In this document: positions 61,147-64,000 of the stretch, piece by piece
Layout of the letters: each line of letters begins with the position of its first letter
Position numbering within the stretch: position 1 is the first letter of the stretch
Origin: Bostrychus sinensis
Taxonomy: Eukaryota; Chordata; Actinopteri; Gobiiformes; Eleotridae
DNA length: 64,000 nucleotides
Direction of reading: 5' to 3'
NCBI GenBank assembly: GCA_020698575.1
Contig: CM036258.1
Coordinates: 23,208,795-23,272,794, forward strand
The notes under the pieces: model-generated
The model's database searches: none
What the model was told of the DNA's origin: nothing
The model's input: the letters and a program-made list of their open reading frames with translations, nothing else
Position numbers and translations under genes: made by a program

Positions 61147-61426
61147 TATCACCATTGTAGAATCAGATTTTTCTATCACTACAATTGTTCCTCATGCATG
61201 TTAACTTATGTTTAGCATGAAGCATTTCTGTCTTATACGCATTGCCTTGTTACAGTTGACAGTCCCATTGCCTAACCCTGCAGCGTTGTCACCGGCTGGT
61301 TACAGTTACCAGATTTGTGTATGGTCAGTGTTTTTGAGCCTCTATGAATCCCTGTAATCATGGGAGAGGCCCGACCGCTTTACAATGAGCATTTGTTGTC
61401 AAGAGATGTGCACACACTCGCTCCGA

Positions 61427-61470
61427 CACCCCACCACCACCACCATCACCACCAACCACCACCCTCCTCC
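61427..61470 (+). repeat. (CAC)n-rich simple repeat
   Basis: CACCCCACCACCACCACC, ATCACCACCAACCACCACC. It explains the histidine/proline-rich open frame across 61360-61632, which is not a gene. Confidence 0.85.
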
Positions 61471-61529
61471 TGCCCCCGCCTCAGCCCAGGGGTAATAGAG
61501 CTGATCATGTTCAGAAACCCTCCTTTCTG

Positions 61530-61566
61530 CTTCTTCTTCTTCTTCTTCTTCTTTTTTTTTTTTTTT
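61530..61566 (+). repeat. (TTC)n followed by T17
   Basis: CTTCTTCTTCTTCTTCTTC runs into a T-tract. Long pyrimidine tract inside intron 1. Confidence 0.9.
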
Positions 61567-61693
61567 ACCACAGTTCTCACGAATAGTGGCACTCATGCGC
61601 ACTATAACCATCACGCACATTCAAGCAGTTAGCTCAGCGGTACAGTGGGGCTAGTGTCATGACCGAAATGAGGGAGGTCAAGAGGAGGTCAGC

Positions 61694-61726
61694 AAAAAAA
61701 AAAAAAAAGAAAAAAAAGAAGAAGAG
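61694..61726 (+). repeat. A-rich and GAA simple repeat
   Basis: A run of about 14 A, then AGAAAAAAAAGAAGAAGAGC. Purine-only tract. Confidence 0.85.
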
Positions 61727-63135
61727 CTCCTCAATTGCATGTACAGTAGAGGCCCAGATAATAGTGTAGATAGAAGCCAAGCAGAAATTCCGAAAAAACC
61801 ATGCTACACAAGGTTCATGTTGGTTTGGATTCTGGCTCTAGTAATGCTGGGCCTGGGCCAGCGGAATGGAGTCCAAGTGATGACCGCAGAGCTGCGTCAG
61901 AGGAGCACACAGCGGAGCAGGCCGCCAAGCCAGGAAGCCACTTGTTTAATTGGATTAGACTAAGGTTCTGGATTTCGGTGGCACAATGTATCAGCCATAG
62001 ACTCCATAGAAAAATAGTTGACCAATAACTGTTGACAAGGGAAAAGCTACCCAAATGCCTGACAGTGTTAATGTTTGTAATACTAGGCCGGTGATCATTT
62101 ACCTTTTTGCACTGTATAGGTCTGAAATAGCCACTTAATAGTAGTTTTTTGGTCAACATAAATTTAATGTTTACAGGTAAACAGCCAACAACAGCCAACT
62201 GTATGCAAAAATGATTAACCAGAGCTTGCCATCACAGTCGTATTTTCATCTATTAAAATCCTTGATACATTAGTATCTTAAGGTTTTATTATCATGGATC
62301 ACTCCTATTATGATGATATGCTACTATTACTGGGTTTGTCCGGAAAACCTATACATTTTAGGAGAACTACAAAATGGGAGCACTGTTTTTAATGACAGCG
62401 GAGTCAAAGAGCACTAGGCATGTCATCAGCGTCACTGCAACCTGTGTGAGCCCTCAAGTGTGCTTTTAGTTGGCGTTACTAAGGGATGAACTATTAGCAT
62501 TGCCTGACGACTGTTCTTCATATCAGTGTGGTGTAAAAGTTAGATTGGAAAAGGCTGAAAGAGCTCTTTTGTCCTCTTCTACTTTCCTTTTCTGATGGCT
62601 TTTGTTATCCATCACCTACTTCCTACTGTGCACTGTGCAGAGAATTGCATATTGATTTGGCAAAACATTTATCCAGATTTGGGCCTGGCAAAAAGAGCTT
62701 GGGACCTCTTGTGGCTGAAGTATACCCACTGTCATAGAAGTAAATCATATCATAGAGAATACTGCTTTTTATTTGGAATAAGTTCTTTAAAATCACACCA
62801 ATTTTAAAGGTTCAAGCAATGTGTTCACCAAAAAAAATGTGCTATGGCTGAACATGGAAGCTATGATCTTTTTTATAAATGCATGTAGATTTGGATTTTG
62901 CTTGCAGTGTTTTTGTGTCCGAGATGGGCGTGAGGCGTTGGAGGTCTGCAGTCTGTGTTGTGCCACATACCTCCTTACATTCCAGTTACAGTAAATAGCA
63001 AGCTTAAGCCAGTGAGCCAAAATGATAAGGCTTAAAGAGACACTCTCCTGCCCCTCTGCTCCGCTCCGCTCTTTCTCTCGTGCTAACCTTCATGCTAACT
63101 TCATATTTTGTTTTGTTTTGTTGTTTGGCTTGCAG

Positions 63136-63258
63136 GAACAGGGTCACTCCGCCGCTCTCCAGCAGCCGCCCAGCACCACCTAACATTTCCTGGAAGAACG
63201 TGTCCATAGCCCGCTCCCAACAAACATGGACAGTTTTCCCATGCTTTATTTTCTGTCG
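63136..63258 (+). other. Probable second exon (5' UTR plus first coding codons)
   Basis: Bounded by the TTGGCTTGCAG acceptor and a TCG|GTAAGT consensus donor. The first 90 bases are untranslated, with a C-rich CCAGCAGCCGCCCAGCACC stretch. The last 33 bases code. Both splice sites fit vertebrate consensus well and lie on the same strand as the upstream CpG-rich exon, which supports one gene. Confidence 0.6.
63226..63258 (+). CDS. First coding exon segment of an unidentified secreted or membrane protein
   Basis: Eleven codons, MDSFPMLYFLS, starting at an ATG in strong context (AAACATGG, A at -3 and G at +4) and ending at the donor GTAAGT in phase 0. The composition (charged start, then FPMLYFL) looks like the first half of a signal peptide, with the rest in the next exon beyond the window. 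Introns splitting a signal peptide are common in receptor and adhesion genes. Candidates such as a neuropilin-2-like or PDGF-receptor-like N-terminus came to mind, but eleven residues cannot decide. Reading on past the donor soon meets a stop, so splicing is needed. A long gene-free region upstream would suit a developmental gene (inference). Confidence 0.5.
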
Positions 63259-64000
63259 GTAAGTGAATGCATCGTGGCATTTTTGGGCGACCCATGTGAT
63301 CATAAGTGCTAGGCTGTTATATTGACATGGAGAAAAGCAGCTGAAATGTGCAATCAAATAAATGGACAGTTACTTTGAAATGAGTCAAGTGAAAGTGATT
63401 ATTAAAATGATTTACTTTCTATGATGTAGTAGAGGTACTTTTTGTTCTGAAAACAAGTAATACTGGTTAGATTTAGAAGCACAGTGTAACATGCTTGGAA
63501 TAAAAATAGACTGGAAGAATGTAACACAGTAAAAGTAACAAAGTTCGTAAGTCTAATAAAGCCAATACTCAATGTTGCCATATAGCCTCAATTTCTCATT
63601 GTCTTAGGTGCTAAAAGTTGATTTTTGGTGGCTCTATCAAGATGAAACTTTGCTCCAAGTCTTTACTTCTCTACTAATAGTGAAGTGGGGAGGGACGCAG
63701 GGGTTGACTTTAAATTCCAAAAAAGAAGAAGTAGCAGTTTCCCCTGAAGGATGTGGCCTTAGATAAACAGCAGGTCAGATCTGATCAGACTGTTGTGTGG
63801 TAAGTAACACCCTGAGCTGTCAGACGCCTGCAGTTACCCAAGGCAGATTTCAAACATTTAACTTTAAATTGGCTTAGAACTGCTTATAGATCTGTAGTGT
63901 AAAAATGTACGTACAGTTGCACAATTTATTGCTGTGATGATACTCTTACATACTTACTACTGTATGCTCTGCAGATGTTCATGTTTTTGTCTGGCATACT
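63259..64000 (+). other. Probable start of intron 2
   Basis: Begins with the GTAAGT donor. It is AT-rich, with no exon or repeat recognised up to the window edge. The following coding exon lies outside. Confidence 0.45.

Larger units (their letters stand above)
58221..63135 (+). other. Probable intron 1 (4.9 kb)
   Basis: Runs from the GTAAGC donor to a pyrimidine-rich acceptor (TTTTGTTGTTTGGCTTGCAG). It contains a T20 run at 58861-58879, a family D element, a SINE tail and simple repeats, all listed. The 58240-58780 part is CpG-rich and may hold regulatory sites. No coding exon is supported within it. Confidence 0.5.
58218..63183 (+). promoter_or_regulatory. Splice-created upstream reading frame (16 codons)
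   Basis: If 58220 is joined to 63136, the ATG at the end of exon 1 reads MEQGHSAALQQPPSTT and stops at TAA 63181-63183, 42 bases before the main ATG at 63226. Such upstream frames commonly lower translation of the main frame, and reinitiation is possible at this distance. It exists only in the spliced message. Coordinates span the intron. Confidence 0.4.

Noticed and set aside
61360..61632. Histidine- and phenylalanine-rich frame
   Set aside because: Encoded by (CAC)n, (TTC)n and T-run simple repeats.
61815..62198. 127-codon minus-strand frame in intron 1
   Set aside because: Antisense to another short frame, no domain, no splice support.

Overview
This is a vertebrate, almost certainly teleost fish, genomic window. 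The evidence is its repeats: RTE/Rex3-type LINE 3' ends with GATG tails, a Tc1-type transposase remnant, an L2-like LINE end, a LINE carrying a restriction-like endonuclease domain, tRNA-derived SINE-like units, and several non-autonomous hAT families. There are no bacterial features: no operons, ribosome binding sites or long intact genes. Nearly all open frames in the window are chance or repeat-encoded.

Layout. Positions 1 to about 57,500 are intergenic with no convincing host coding exon. This stretch is a mosaic of unassigned unique-looking DNA and dated, often nested, mobile elements. I group the hAT-like elements by their own ends: family A has TAGCCTGGC-type ends (four copies), family C has CAGTGGTTCTCAA-type ends and a tandem array of about 11 bp inside (five copies), and family D has CAGTGGTGGA-type ends with ACTTTTACTT-rich arms (three copies). 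Several copies keep 8-bp target duplications. Two further short-element families (B and E) and a foldback element at 54626-55063 are also present. Three nested insertions can be ordered: an L2-like LINE end inside a family A element (32286-32777), a LINE end inside a family D element (56231-56358), and a family E element inside a minus-strand LINE fragment (52389-52850).

From about 57,590 the composition changes to a CpG-rich segment with a G-rich purine tract, a TATA-like box and a probable untranslated first exon ending in a good splice donor (58220/58221). A probable second exon at 63136-63258 has a pyrimidine-rich acceptor, a start codon in strong Kozak context, eleven codons that look like the start of a signal peptide, and a consensus donor. 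This is read as the 5' end of one plus-strand gene for a secreted or membrane protein, entering at the right of the window. Its identity cannot be fixed from eleven codons. Splicing of the two exons would create a 16-codon upstream reading frame ending 42 bases before the main start.

No wholly new biological system was found. The best leads are the promoter/exon pair with its splice-created upstream reading frame, the array-carrying hAT family, the datable nested insertions, the foldback element, and a few sequence clusters that could be regulatory. All functional claims about regulation are inference, because sequence conservation cannot be seen here.
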